Shown here: in pieces, positions 1 through 7,382 of the stretch
Layout of the letters: each line of letters starts with the position of its first letter
How positions within the stretch are numbered: the first letter of the stretch is position 1
IMG/VR virus record: IMGVR_UViG_3300022937_000184
Span: 1 to 20,587 of that record
Strand: one strand, 5' to 3'
Source of the DNA: a virus
Length of the DNA: 20,587 nucleotides
Position numbers and translations under genes: made by a program
Notes under the pieces: model-generated
What the model was told of the DNA's origin: nothing
What the model saw: only the letters and a program-made list of their open reading frames with translations
Databases searched by the model: none

Positions 1-2
1 GT

Positions 3-227
3 ACTATTGATGTTGACGCGGATTCGGGGAAATGGATACTTAAAAAGTTATCGTTGTCTACTCCAGAAGTGAAAGAAATGGCAGCGACAAGATTAAGAAT
101 TTGTGAGATATGCCCGGAGCTAACACCGAAACTAAACAGATGTAAGAAATGTGGGTGTGTAATGCCCATTAAAGTATTTTTTAAAAGTTCTTCATGCCCA
201 TTAAAGAAGTGGGAAGCAGAGAAATAA
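3..227 (+). CDS. Small Cys-rich, probably zinc-binding phage protein (3' end only)
   Basis: This frame is open from the left edge to TAA at 225-227, so the N-terminus is missing. The visible 74 residues contain C-E-I-C, then C-K-K-C-G-C, then C-P-L-K-K-W near the end. This spacing of cysteine pairs suggests a small metal-binding fold, most likely zinc. I recall similar short proteins, with CxxC, CxxCGC and a closing CPLxKW, in many tailed phages, where they have no assigned function. It sits just upstream of the portal gene, with one base between its stop and the portal ATG, so it is probably co-translated with it. The fold is inferred from the cysteines only. Confidence 0.72.
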   Translation, partial: TIDVDADSGKWILKKLSLSTPEVKEMAATRLRICEICPELTPKLNRCKKCGCVMPIKVFFKSSSCPLKKWEAEK

Positions 228-228
228 T

Positions 229-2664
229 ATGGCTATTGAACGAAGCGTATACCAAGCCCCTGAAGGTTTGGAAGATGAAATGATAGAAGATTCCGAGATG
301 GAAATAACCGTCGTTGATCCAGAAATGGTGACTCTGGATGACGGCAGCGTAGAGATTACGTTAATGCCGGAGTCTGGCCTTGAAGACACTATGGGTGCGC
401 CGTTCGATGCAAACTTAGCAGAATACTTAGGCGACAGAGAATTAAGTCTCCTATCTAATGATCTCCTTGGGTACGTTAGCGCTGATACAAATAGCCGCAA
501 AGAGTGGGCTGATACTTTTGTCAAGGGCTTGGAAGTGCTCGGATTTAAGTATGAGGAACGGACAGAGCCATGGGATGACGCTTGCGGTGTGTATAGTACC
601 GTGCTGTCCGAAGCCGCCATACGTTTTCAAGCCGAGGCTATGAGTGAGACGTTCCCTGCTTCTGGCCCCGTCAAGACCAAAATTTTAGGTGAAGTAACAC
701 GCGAGAAGGAAGAAGCAGCAGAGCGTGTTCGTGCCGACATGAATTATGAGCTTACAGAGGTGATGGTGGAGTATCGTCCTGAGCACGAACGACTCCTCTA
801 TAGCCTTGGTCTTGCAGGGTCAGCTTTTAAAAAGGTCTACTACGATCCGAATTTAGGCCGTCAGGTTGCGGTGTATATCCCAGCCGAAGACGTTATTGTC
901 CCGTACGGTGCGTCTAACATAGAAACAGCAGAACGTGTTACCCACGTTATGCGTAAGACTAAGAACGAGTTGACCAAGCTACAGGCTGCGGGCTTTTACC
1001 GTGACATAGAACTTGGTGAGCCGCAGTCATTCTTTACTGATATAGAAGAAAAGAAAGCGGAAGAAGGTGGCTTTAGTCTAACCTCTGATGACCGCTACTG
1101 TATTTGTGAAGTACACGCAGACCTGATTATAGACGGCGTGGATGGGGAAGAAGGCGATGAGACTATGCAAATCGCCAAGCCTTACGTCGTAACTATTGAA
1201 CAGGGTACTGGGGAAGTTCTTGCTATACGCCGTAACTGGAACCCCGATGACCCGTTGATGCTAAAGCGTCAACACTTTGTACACTATGTTTACGTACCGG
1301 GATTTGGTTTTTATGGTCTTGGTTTGATACACATCGTAGGGGGGTACGCACGTGCGGGCACCTCGCTCATTCGCCAGCTTGTTGATGCTGGTACGTTGTC
1401 AAATCTACCGGGCGGCTTGAAGTCTCGCGGCCTGCGTGTGAAAGGTGACGATACACCGATTGGCCCCGGTGAGTTCCGTGATGTGGATGTGCCTAGTGGT
1501 TCCATCCGCGACAACATCATGCCGCTACCATATAAAGAGCCTTCCCAGACCCTACTGGCGTTGTTGAACCGTATTACTGAAGAAGGTCGTCGTCTGGGTG
1601 CAATCTCAGACATGAATATCAGTGATATGAGCGCCAACGCGCCAGTAGGGACTACTCTTGCTCTGCTGGAGCGCACACTCAAGCCGATGGCTGCGGTACA
1701 AGCTCGTGTTCATTACGCGATGAAACAGGAGTTCAAATTACTGCGGGCGATCATTTCTGAGTATGCACCAGAAGAATATGGGTATGTCCCCAACCGTGGT
1801 GAACCCCGCGCTAGGCAGATGGATTATGCGATTACTGATGTAATCCCTGTAAGCGACCCCAACAATACTACGTTGGCCCAGCGTGTGGTTCAGTACCAAG
1901 CCGTGTTGCAGATGGCGCAACAGGCACCGCAGATATACGACCTCCCCCAGCTACACCGCCAAATGATCGAAGTTCTTGGAATAAAGAATGCTGAGAAACT
2001 TGTACCGACAAGCGATGACTTACCTCCGGTTGACCCAGTAAGTGAAAACATGAACGCGCTGGTTGGTAAGCCCATGAAGGCGTTTATCTACCAAGACCAT
2101 CAGGCGCATATCGCTACTCACCAGTCATTTATGCAAGACCCACAGATTGCCGCGATGATTGGACAAAACCCAGCGGCCCAGCAGATTATGGGATCACTGC
2201 AAGCGCATATAGCCGAGCACATGGCGTTTGAATATCGTCGCCAGATAGAAGAAAAACTGGGTGCTCCGCTGCCCGCGCCTAACGAGGAGTTACCGGAAGA
2301 TATTGAAGTGCTTCTCGCTCAGACTATGGCACAGGCAAGTACACAGTTGACCCAACAGAAACAGGCAGAAGCGGCGCAACAGGCAGCACAACAGCAAGCC
2401 CAAGACCCGGTAATCCAGATGCAACAGCAAGAACTAGCTATTAAACAGGCTGAAATACAGCGCAAAGCACAGAAAGACCAAGCAGACGCGCAGATAGCAG
2501 CGGCTAAACTACAGCTTGAGGAGAAGAAAGCAAACACTACCATGTCTCTTGAAGCAAGCCGTATAGCCGCGCAGACAGACCAAGCCAATGCCAAACGGGA
2601 CTTGGATGAAGCTAAAGCACTTATTGACTTAGCAAAAACCCAGCAGGTGAACAGAGGTGGCTAA
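229..2664 (+). CDS. Portal protein (P22-like, head-to-tail connector)
   Basis: An 811-residue protein of the size and character of podovirus portal proteins. The portal forms the ring at one capsid vertex through which DNA is packaged and ejected. The central part, about residues 380-560, carries the pattern I associate with this family: a helical stretch after I-R-Q-L-V-D-A-G, the G-G-L-K-S-R-G segment, P-L-P-Y-K-E-P, and a conserved S-A-N-A-P-V-G-T-T-L-A-L-L-E run. From about residue 690 the sequence becomes a long Gln/Ala/Lys-rich helix or coiled coil, as expected for a C-terminal barrel lining the DNA channel. The N-terminal 60 residues are acidic and probably disordered. The ATG lies one base after the preceding stop, and the C-terminus overlaps the start of the next peptide. 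The role is confident; the subfamily is from memory. Confidence 0.88.
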   Translation: MAIERSVYQAPEGLEDEMIEDSEMEITVVDPEMVTLDDGSVEITLMPESGLEDTMGAPFDANLAEYLGDRELSLLSNDLLGYVSADTNSRKEWADTFVKGLEVLGFKYEERTEPWDDACGVYSTVLSEAAIRFQAEAMSETFPASGPVKTKILGEVTREKEEAAERVRADMNYELTEVMVEYRPEHERLLYSLGLAGSAFKKVYYDPNLGRQVAVYIPAEDVIVPYGASNIETAERVTHVMRKTKNELTKLQAAGFYRDIELGEPQSFFTDIEEKKAEEGGFSLTSDDRYCICEVHADLIIDGVDGEEGDETMQIAKPYVVTIEQGTGEVLAIRRNWNPDDPLMLKRQHFVHYVYVPGFGFYGLGLIHIVGGYARAGTSLIRQLVDAGTLSNLPGGLKSRGLRVKGDDTPIGPGEFRDVDVPSGSIRDNIMPLPYKEPSQTLLALLNRITEEGRRLGAISDMNISDMSANAPVGTTLALLERTLKPMAAVQARVHYAMKQEFKLLRAIISEYAPEEYGYVPNRGEPRARQMDYAITDVIPVSDPNNTTLAQRVVQYQAVLQMAQQAPQIYDLPQLHRQMIEVLGIKNAEKLVPTSDDLPPVDPVSENMNALVGKPMKAFIYQDHQAHIATHQSFMQDPQIAAMIGQNPAAQQIMGSLQAHIAEHMAFEYRRQIEEKLGAPLPAPNEELPEDIEVLLAQTMAQASTQLTQQKQAEAAQQAAQQQAQDPVIQMQQQELAIKQAEIQRKAQKDQADAQIAAAKLQLEEKKANTTMSLEASRIAAQTDQANAKRDLDEAKALIDLAKTQQVNRGG

Positions 2665-2809
2665 AAAAGCAGAACGCAATACCTATGAAATGTTGCAGGA
2701 AGGTAAAAGTGTCAAAGGCACATCTATTGGTGGCGGTGCAACTAAAAGAAGCACAATGAGTAAAGACCAGAAGCGTAATTACAAGAAGTACAAGGGCCAA
2801 GGTAGGTAG
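2657..2809 (+). CDS. Small basic peptide overlapping the portal stop
   Basis: A 50-residue frame begins with GTG at 2657 inside the last codons of the portal gene and ends with TAG at 2807-2809. The sequence is rich in Lys, Arg and Gly (about one third), with a central G-G-G-A-T-K and a tail of K-N-Y-K-K-Y-K type. No domain is recognisable. It fills an otherwise empty gap, and the overlap GGTGGCTAA (portal stop and new start) is typical of translational coupling. I infer that it is a real gene from position, coupling and its likeness to other small basic proteins of this phage at 7668-9086 and 10134. A non-coding gap is the alternative. Confidence 0.55.
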   Translation: MAKKAERNTYEMLQEGKSVKGTSIGGGATKRSTMSKDQKRNYKKYKGQGR

Positions 2810-2811
2810 TT

Positions 2812-3336
2812 TTGTACGTTGAACCACAGAACAGGAAATGTAAAAACTGCGAAGTAGTAAAGCCGTTAGACGCGTTTGAACCACAACGTCGAATATGCAG
2901 AGTATGTAAAGAAATAAAAGCTCGTATAAAGCAGTCCTCCACACCAGAAGGTTTTTTAACTTCTTTATACACACACGCTAAATACACATACACAAGCAGG
3001 AAACACAATAGAAGTCACCCGAACAAAACGGATTTTGCGATTACAAAACAAGATTTAATTGACTTGTGGTATAAACAGAACGGTAGGTGTGCAATATCTG
3101 GTGTTGTGATGACCCACCATAAAGACGGTGGTGGGCGAAAAGATTTTAACGCAAGCATAGACCGGATAATTCCACACGAAGCCTATACGCCAGAAAACAT
3201 ACAGTTGGTTGCTGGAAGAATTAATTTTATAAAACACGAGCTTCCGGAAGATTTATTACATTGGTGGGTACGCACAATATACGAACATCAAAAGTTTGGG
3301 GAGAAACCTAGCGATAATGGCGAAGACAGTATTTGA
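2812..3336 (+). CDS. HNH-family endonuclease-like protein with N-terminal zinc ribbon
   Basis: The 174-residue protein has two parts. Residues 10-32 carry two CxxC pairs (C10/C13 and C29/C32), a small zinc ribbon. Residues 90-142 match the HNH-like nuclease core often seen in phages: C93 with G97, S-I-D117-R, then Y125-T-P-x-N129, then N138 and K141. Such proteins cut or nick DNA and are often free-standing homing nucleases; some help the terminase. The start is TTG at 2812, directly after the preceding stop. No other in-frame start exists upstream of the first CxxC. The gene looks distinctly richer in A and T than its neighbours and interrupts an otherwise conserved run of head genes, which fits a mobile origin. 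The canonical D-H pair is D-R here, so activity is uncertain. Confidence 0.75.
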   Translation: MYVEPQNRKCKNCEVVKPLDAFEPQRRICRVCKEIKARIKQSSTPEGFLTSLYTHAKYTYTSRKHNRSHPNKTDFAITKQDLIDLWYKQNGRCAISGVVMTHHKDGGGRKDFNASIDRIIPHEAYTPENIQLVAGRINFIKHELPEDLLHWWVRTIYEHQKFGEKPSDNGEDSI

Positions 3337-3514
3337 GGTATTAAGAGAAAAACTACAAGAGCAGCAGCGCTCTTGTGAAGAATCCTTGGTAGCTGGGTCA
3401 GCTAAAGACTATGCCCAGTACCGTGAGATTTGCGGGGTGATACGAGGTCTAACCTCCGCAATACGAGAAATTGAAGACCTCTCGCGAAACTTTTTGGAAG
3501 ACGAAGATGACTGA
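3317..3514 (+). CDS. Small helical protein of unknown function
   Basis: A 65-residue protein starting at ATG 3317 (M-A-K-T-V-F-E-V-L-R). A longer in-frame start at TTG 3296 exists, but the ATG gives the more usual N-terminus. The sequence is charged and almost wholly helix-forming, with heptad-like Leu/Ile spacing, and ends in an acidic tail (L-E-D-E-D-D). It overlaps the end of the nuclease gene by 20 bases and its stop overlaps the start of the co-chaperonin gene, so all three are probably translated together. Comparable short helical proteins occur beside head genes in marine phages, but I know no function. A dimeric coiled coil is a reasonable guess. Confidence 0.7.
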   Translation: MAKTVFEVLREKLQEQQRSCEESLVAGSAKDYAQYREICGVIRGLTSAIREIEDLSRNFLEDEDD

Positions 3515-3917
3515 AATGACTGCGTTAGAACAGAAACGTAAGCTAAAGATAGAGGAGCAGGAAGCACAGGAAGTGGTTTTAGAGGAACAAATACCTAAAC
3601 CCGTCGGGTATAGGATTTTAATTGCCCTACCAAACATTGAAGAAACTTATGGTGAAAGCGGCCTTCTGAAGTCCGAAAAGACCATGCGGGATGAGTATAT
3701 CCTGTCAATGATTGGGGTAGTTCTGGACATGGGCGAGCAAGCATACAGCGATACAGACAGGTTCCCCACTGGCCCATGGTGTGAACGGGGTAATTATGTG
3801 ATGTTTCGGGCTAATAGCGGTACAAGATTTAGGGTCGGCAAGCAGGAATATCGCCTAATAAACGATGATTCTGTGGAAGCCGTTGTCGATGATCCGAGTA
3901 AAGTTACTCGTGCGTGA
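3507..3917 (+). CDS. GroES-like co-chaperonin (Cpn10-like)
   Basis: The 136-residue product has a GroES-like beta-barrel pattern from residue 34: G-Y-R-I-L-I-A-L-P, a loop, then I-G-V-V-L-D-M-G, then G-N-Y-V-M-F and a C-terminal Y-R-L-I-N-D-D-S-V. Phage co-chaperonins such as T4 gp31 replace host GroES and work with host GroEL to fold the capsid protein. The position just before scaffold and capsid genes supports that role here. In place of the mobile-loop tripeptide that grips GroEL, this protein has S-G-L-L-K around residues 51-55. It also has an extra 30-residue charged N-terminal helix. I chose ATG 3507, which overlaps the previous stop and follows GGAAG, over TTG 3471. ATG 3516 is also possible. 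Confidence 0.72.
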   Translation: MTEMTALEQKRKLKIEEQEAQEVVLEEQIPKPVGYRILIALPNIEETYGESGLLKSEKTMRDEYILSMIGVVLDMGEQAYSDTDRFPTGPWCERGNYVMFRANSGTRFRVGKQEYRLINDDSVEAVVDDPSKVTRA

Positions 3918-3927
3918 GGTATAAAAT

Positions 3928-5001
3928 ATGGCTATGCAGCAGGTAGGGTATGAGTTTCCTGACGAAAAAGCAGAAAACTTAACAGAAATAGAAATTAAAG
4001 CGGATGACGAGGTTGATACTAATATAGATGTTGAACCAGCCGTTGGACGTGAAGCTATACAACAGAAACCAAAATCTGTTAAAAATCAAAAAGATACAGA
4101 AAGTCTCCAAGCTGGAGAAGTCGAAATTGAAATTGAAGACGACACCCCAGTTGAAGACAGGGGTAGAACTCCGTCTGAGCCGCCAGCAGAAGTTACTGAC
4201 GACGAGTTAGAAAACTACTCCGAAAAAGTCAAAAAGCGTATCCAGCACTTCAGCAAGGGCTACCATGACGAGCGTAGGGCTAAAGAACAGGCACTGCGCG
4301 AGCGTGAGGCCGTCGAATCTTACGCTAAACAGTTGATTGAAGAGAACAACCGGTTGAAGCAGGACGGGGTAAAAAGTCAGAATGCTTTGATTGAATCAGC
4401 TAAAAGGCAGGTAGAAGCTGAAATGCTGGCCGCTAAACGTGCCTATAAAGATGCGTACGAAAGCGGAGAATCTGATGCTATTTTGGAAGCCCAGCAGCAA
4501 CTAAACAATGCACAGATACGTATGGAAAGAGTTTCTAGTTTTAAACCTGAAAAAGTGAAAAAAGAAACTCCTTTACAATCAGATAGTAATAGAGTACAAC
4601 AGCAAGTACAGGCACCCCAAGAACAGCAAATTGCTAGGGATGTCAAAGCCGAAGCATGGCGCGATGAGAACCCGTGGTTTGGCTCTGACGATGAAATGAC
4701 CGCTTTTGCGTTGGGGTACCATAACAAATTAGTCAAAGAGGGGGTTGACCCCCAATCTGACGATTACTACGAGAAGATAAATTCTCGTATGCGGAAAGTA
4801 TTCCCGAATCAATTTGATGACGGGATAGATGAACCAGAGGAACCAAAAAAGAAGTCTAGCAATGTGGTTGCCCCCGCTACGCGGAGCACTTCACCTAACA
4901 AGGTGCGACTAACTCAATCACAAATTGCTATCGCGAAACGTCTTAACGTACCTTTGGATGTATACGCCAAACAGGTTGCACAATTAGCGAGGAATACATA
5001 A
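3928..5001 (+). CDS. Probable capsid scaffolding protein
   Basis: A 357-residue, highly charged protein placed just upstream of the capsid genes, the usual place for a scaffold. Residues 1-95 are acidic and low in complexity. Residues 95-215 are a strongly predicted coiled coil. A conserved-looking block around residues 245-290 includes N-P-W-F-G. The C-terminal 60 residues are basic and end in a short helical segment starting L-T-Q-S-Q-I-A-I-A-K. This architecture (acidic start, long coiled coil, basic helical tail that can bind coat protein) is what is known of phage scaffolds, although sequence similarity between families is low. The call is therefore from architecture and position. GAGG lies upstream of ATG 3928, and the stop overlaps the next start. 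Confidence 0.68.
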   Translation: MAMQQVGYEFPDEKAENLTEIEIKADDEVDTNIDVEPAVGREAIQQKPKSVKNQKDTESLQAGEVEIEIEDDTPVEDRGRTPSEPPAEVTDDELENYSEKVKKRIQHFSKGYHDERRAKEQALREREAVESYAKQLIEENNRLKQDGVKSQNALIESAKRQVEAEMLAAKRAYKDAYESGESDAILEAQQQLNNAQIRMERVSSFKPEKVKKETPLQSDSNRVQQQVQAPQEQQIARDVKAEAWRDENPWFGSDDEMTAFALGYHNKLVKEGVDPQSDDYYEKINSRMRKVFPNQFDDGIDEPEEPKKKSSNVVAPATRSTSPNKVRLTQSQIAIAKRLNVPLDVYAKQVAQLARNT

Positions 5002-5447
5002 TGGCTGAGAACAGACTCGATAGAGAGCTAAACACTCGTGAGAAGGTAACTAGGAAACGCTCATGGCGCAGGCCCGAGACGTTACCTACACCCGAACCGC
5101 AGGACGGTTGGGGCTTCAAGTGGGTTCGCGTAGCTACTCGTGGAAATGCTGATCCTACCAATGTAACCTCCAAACTACGTGAAGGCTGGGAGCCGGTTAG
5201 AGCTTCAGACCACCCTGAGATTGAACTTGCAGTTGTCGAAAACGAACGATTCAAGGACAACATCGTTATAGGCGGTCTAATGCTCTGCAAAGCCCCACAA
5301 GAACTTGTCGAGGAACGCAATGGTTATTATCAAGATCAAGCAAATAGCCAGATGCGCTCTGTAGACAATAACTTGATGCGCGAAAGCGATCCTAGGATGC
5401 CTATATTTAATGACAGGCGTTCCAAGGTGACTTTCGGAAAAGGTTAA
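5001..5447 (+). CDS. Head-region protein of unknown function
   Basis: A 148-residue protein whose ATG overlaps the scaffold stop (TAATG at 4999-5003). The first 50 residues are basic and contain a Pro/Trp-rich stretch (D-G-W-G-F-K-W-V-R). The middle has a short hydrophobic beta segment (N-I-V-I-G-G-L-M-L) followed by a helix and Y-Y-Q-D-Q. The last 20 residues are basic. I recall proteins of this type between scaffold and capsid genes in uncultured marine phages, always without a function. Coupling to the scaffold gene and position suggest a role in prohead assembly, but nothing in the sequence fixes it. Confidence 0.72.
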   Translation: MAENRLDRELNTREKVTRKRSWRRPETLPTPEPQDGWGFKWVRVATRGNADPTNVTSKLREGWEPVRASDHPEIELAVVENERFKDNIVIGGLMLCKAPQELVEERNGYYQDQANSQMRSVDNNLMRESDPRMPIFNDRRSKVTFGKG

Positions 5448-5462
5448 TCTAAGGAGTCTATC

Positions 5463-6065
5463 ATGGCATCTTCCGCTACACCGTACGGGCTGAAACCCGT
5501 AAAGCGGGTTGATGGCTTACCCTATGCGGGTGCCGTCACTCACTACAAAATTGACCCTGCTGGGGTCGCCAACAACATCTTCTACGGCTCAATCGTGCAG
5601 TTGACTGCCGCTGGCTATGTAGAACTGGCTGATGGCACCGGCAAAGACATCACAACCAACAACTTCGGCGGTAGCGGAATTGGCGCTGCTGGCGTTTTTG
5701 TAGGTTGTGAGTATGTCGACAGCAATGGTCAGACACAGCACTCTCAATACTACCCTTCTGGCGCGTTGAACGCGGTAGCTTACATTGTCGATGATCCTAA
5801 CGTACTGTTTCAGGCCCAGCTTGATGGTGTTAGTGGTCAGGATGATGTCGGTACTGTTACCGGTTTCCCCGCCGCTCAGAACGCTACCACTTCAGGCAAC
5901 ACCTCTACCGGTAACTCTACTATGGCACTCGATGCTACTGTACAGACTACCGTTGGTGGCTTGTTGATTATGGGTTTTGTATCACCTACTACTGATGCTT
6001 ACCCAGACGTTCTGGTTAAATTCACCACTGGCGCACATCGTGTAACGATGAGCACCGGCGTCTAA
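5463..6065 (+). CDS. Probable capsid decoration / minor head protein
   Basis: A 200-residue, Gly/Thr/Ser-rich, beta-rich protein beginning M-A-S-S-A-T-P-Y-G-L-K-P-V. Proteins with this opening commonly precede the major capsid gene in marine phages and are thought to be structural, most plausibly decorating or cementing the capsid. It has no signal peptide or membrane segment. A Thr/Asn/Ser-rich low-complexity stretch lies at residues 140-155. It is preceded by a strong ribosome site (AAGGAG at 5451-5456), the same type found before the capsid gene, which implies high expression. The family is from memory; the decoration role is inference from size, composition and place. Confidence 0.7.
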   Translation: MASSATPYGLKPVKRVDGLPYAGAVTHYKIDPAGVANNIFYGSIVQLTAAGYVELADGTGKDITTNNFGGSGIGAAGVFVGCEYVDSNGQTQHSQYYPSGALNAVAYIVDDPNVLFQAQLDGVSGQDDVGTVTGFPAAQNATTSGNTSTGNSTMALDATVQTTVGGLLIMGFVSPTTDAYPDVLVKFTTGAHRVTMSTGV

Positions 6066-6078
6066 GGAGTATTGACAC

Positions 6079-6987
6079 ATGGCTATTTCAAGAGCGCAAC
6101 TTCTCAAGGAACTCCTGCCGGGTTTGAATGCCCTGTTCGGCCTTGAGTATCAGAAATATGGTGAAGAACACGCAGAGATTTTTGAAACAGAATCTTCTGA
6201 CCGTTCTTTTGAAGAAGAAACCAAGCTGTCTGGCTTTGGTGCGGCCCCCGTCAAGAACGAAGGCTCTGCCATTGCTTATGACAATGCACAGGAAGCGTGG
6301 ACTGCACGGTACAACCACGAGACAATTTCTATGGGCTTTTCAATCACTGAAGAAGCGATTGAAGACAACCTGTACGATTCACTGTCTTCACGTTATACCA
6401 AGGCTCTGGCTCGTGCTATGGCTTACACCAAGCAGGTTAAGGCTGCCGCTATTTTGAACAACGCGTTCAATAGCAGCTATACCTATGGTGACGGCGTAGA
6501 ACTCTGTTCTACTGCTCACCCGCTGGTGTCTGGCGGCACTAACTCCAACGAGCCTGCTGTATCTGCTGACCTGAACGAAACTTCGCTCGAAGCTGCAATC
6601 ATCCAGATTGCTGGCTGGACTGATGAGCGTGATTTGTTGGTTGCCGCTAAACCGCGTAAGCTGGTTGTTCCGCCCGATCTTCAGTTCGTTGCTGATCGTC
6701 TGCTGGAAACAGAAGGTCGCGTGGCTACTGCTGATAACGACATCAACGCTATCCGCAATATGGGCGCAATCCCGCAGGGTTACACTGTCAATCATTACCT
6801 GACAGACACAGATGCTTGGTTCTTGTTGACTGACGTACCGAACGGTCTGAAGCACTTCGTTCGTACTCCGATGTCTACATCAATGGACGCTGACTTTGAT
6901 ACCGGCAATAGCCGTTACAAAGCCCGTGAAAGGTACTCCTTCGGGGTATCTGATCCGTTGGGCATCTTCGGAAGCCCGGGCGCTTAA
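6079..6987 (+). CDS. Major capsid protein, Mu gpT-like
   Basis: A 302-residue protein resembling the Mu-like major head subunit (gpT) family, which adopts the HK97 fold and builds the icosahedral shell. Visible family-like features include an N-terminal arm with L-L-P-G-L-N-A-L-F-G, an extended loop region rich in E and F near residues 35-55, a long helix with A-K-A-L-A-R-A-M, the segment P-R-K-L-V-V-P-P-D-L near residues 192-202, and a C-terminal R-Y-S-F-G-V-S-D-P. The gene follows AAGGAG at 6065-6070 and is the last gene before a strong terminator. That is the expected setting for the most abundant virion protein. Confidence 0.87.
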   Translation: MAISRAQLLKELLPGLNALFGLEYQKYGEEHAEIFETESSDRSFEEETKLSGFGAAPVKNEGSAIAYDNAQEAWTARYNHETISMGFSITEEAIEDNLYDSLSSRYTKALARAMAYTKQVKAAAILNNAFNSSYTYGDGVELCSTAHPLVSGGTNSNEPAVSADLNETSLEAAIIQIAGWTDERDLLVAAKPRKLVVPPDLQFVADRLLETEGRVATADNDINAIRNMGAIPQGYTVNHYLTDTDAWFLLTDVPNGLKHFVRTPMSTSMDADFDTGNSRYKARERYSFGVSDPLGIFGSPGA

Positions 6988-6993
6988 TGAATT

Positions 6994-7021
6994 AGGGGGG
7001 CTTGTCCCCCCTTTTTCTTTT
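6994..7021 (+). terminator. Rho-independent terminator after the major capsid gene
   Basis: Seven bases after the capsid stop, a G6 run with a preceding A (6994-7000) pairs with C6 and T (7006-7012) around the loop CTTGT. This gives a 7-bp stem, almost all G-C, followed by a T-rich tract (TTTTTCTTTTC). This is a classic intrinsic terminator. It would end or attenuate the transcript carrying the scaffold and capsid genes. Confidence 0.9.
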
Positions 7022-7040
7022 CTATACACTAAACCAACTT

Positions 7041-7116
7041 AGGGCACCAATTAGTTTCGTAGACAGGTATTTGCCCTCCTGACGTTGCACAGACTACGAA
7101 ACAAAACCTTGTGCAA
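7041..7116 (+). promoter_or_regulatory. Leader with three interlocking inverted repeats (candidate structured RNA)
   Basis: This 107-base intergenic stretch (7022-7128) is the longest in the window. It contains three perfect inverted repeats: A, AGGGCA 7041-7046 with 7072-7077; B, GTTTCGTAG 7054-7062 with CTACGAAAC 7094-7102; C, TTGCACA 7085-7091 with TGTGCAA 7110-7116. Their order is A-B-A'-C-B'-C', so neighbouring stems cross instead of nesting, as in linked pseudoknots. The last arm ends at base 7116, beside the ribosome site GAGG at 7117-7120 of the next gene. Pairing C could therefore control access to that site. Regulation is inference; the repeats are directly visible. Confidence 0.5.
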
Positions 7117-7128
7117 GAGGTAATTCCA

Positions 7129-7371
7129 ATGGCTTCAACCACTTTTTCTGGGCCGGTAACAAGCACTAATGGCTTTGTCGGCGACATTAAAGTTTCAACT
7201 TACACTGTAGCTACCCTTCCAGCCGCCGCTTCTGCTAATGAAGGTACTGTTCTATATGCTTCAGACGCTCTTAAGGCTTCTGAAACAACAGGTAACGGTA
7301 CTGGCAACCTCGTATTTTCCGATGGTTCCAACTGGATTCGCGTAGATACTGGCGCAACTGCATCTGCTTAA
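7129..7371 (+). CDS. Small beta-rich structural-type protein
   Basis: An 80-residue protein starting at ATG 7129 behind GAGGTAATT at 7117-7125. A GTG at 7111 is in frame but lies inside the leader stem, so I prefer the ATG. The sequence is rich in Ser, Thr, Ala and Gly (M-A-S-T-T-F-S-G-P-V) and ends with W-I-R-V-D-T-G. Short proteins that open with T-F-S-G-P-V and end in this way occur near capsid genes in marine phages. I take it for a virion surface or fibre-associated protein, without a proven role. It is the first gene after the capsid terminator. Confidence 0.68.
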   Translation: MASTTFSGPVTSTNGFVGDIKVSTYTVATLPAAASANEGTVLYASDALKASETTGNGTGNLVFSDGSNWIRVDTGATASA

Positions 7372-7382
7372 TGGGGTGACTT

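Noticed and set aside
2657-2668. Programmed frameshift joining the portal to the next peptide
   Set aside because: The overlap has an A-rich run, but a shift to the +1 frame at a portal stop without a known slippery site or structure is less likely than a separate GTG start.
7002-7030. Possible sigma-70 promoter (TTGTCC, 17 bases, TACACT)
   Set aside because: Each box matches only four of six consensus bases, and the -35 box lies inside the terminator hairpin.
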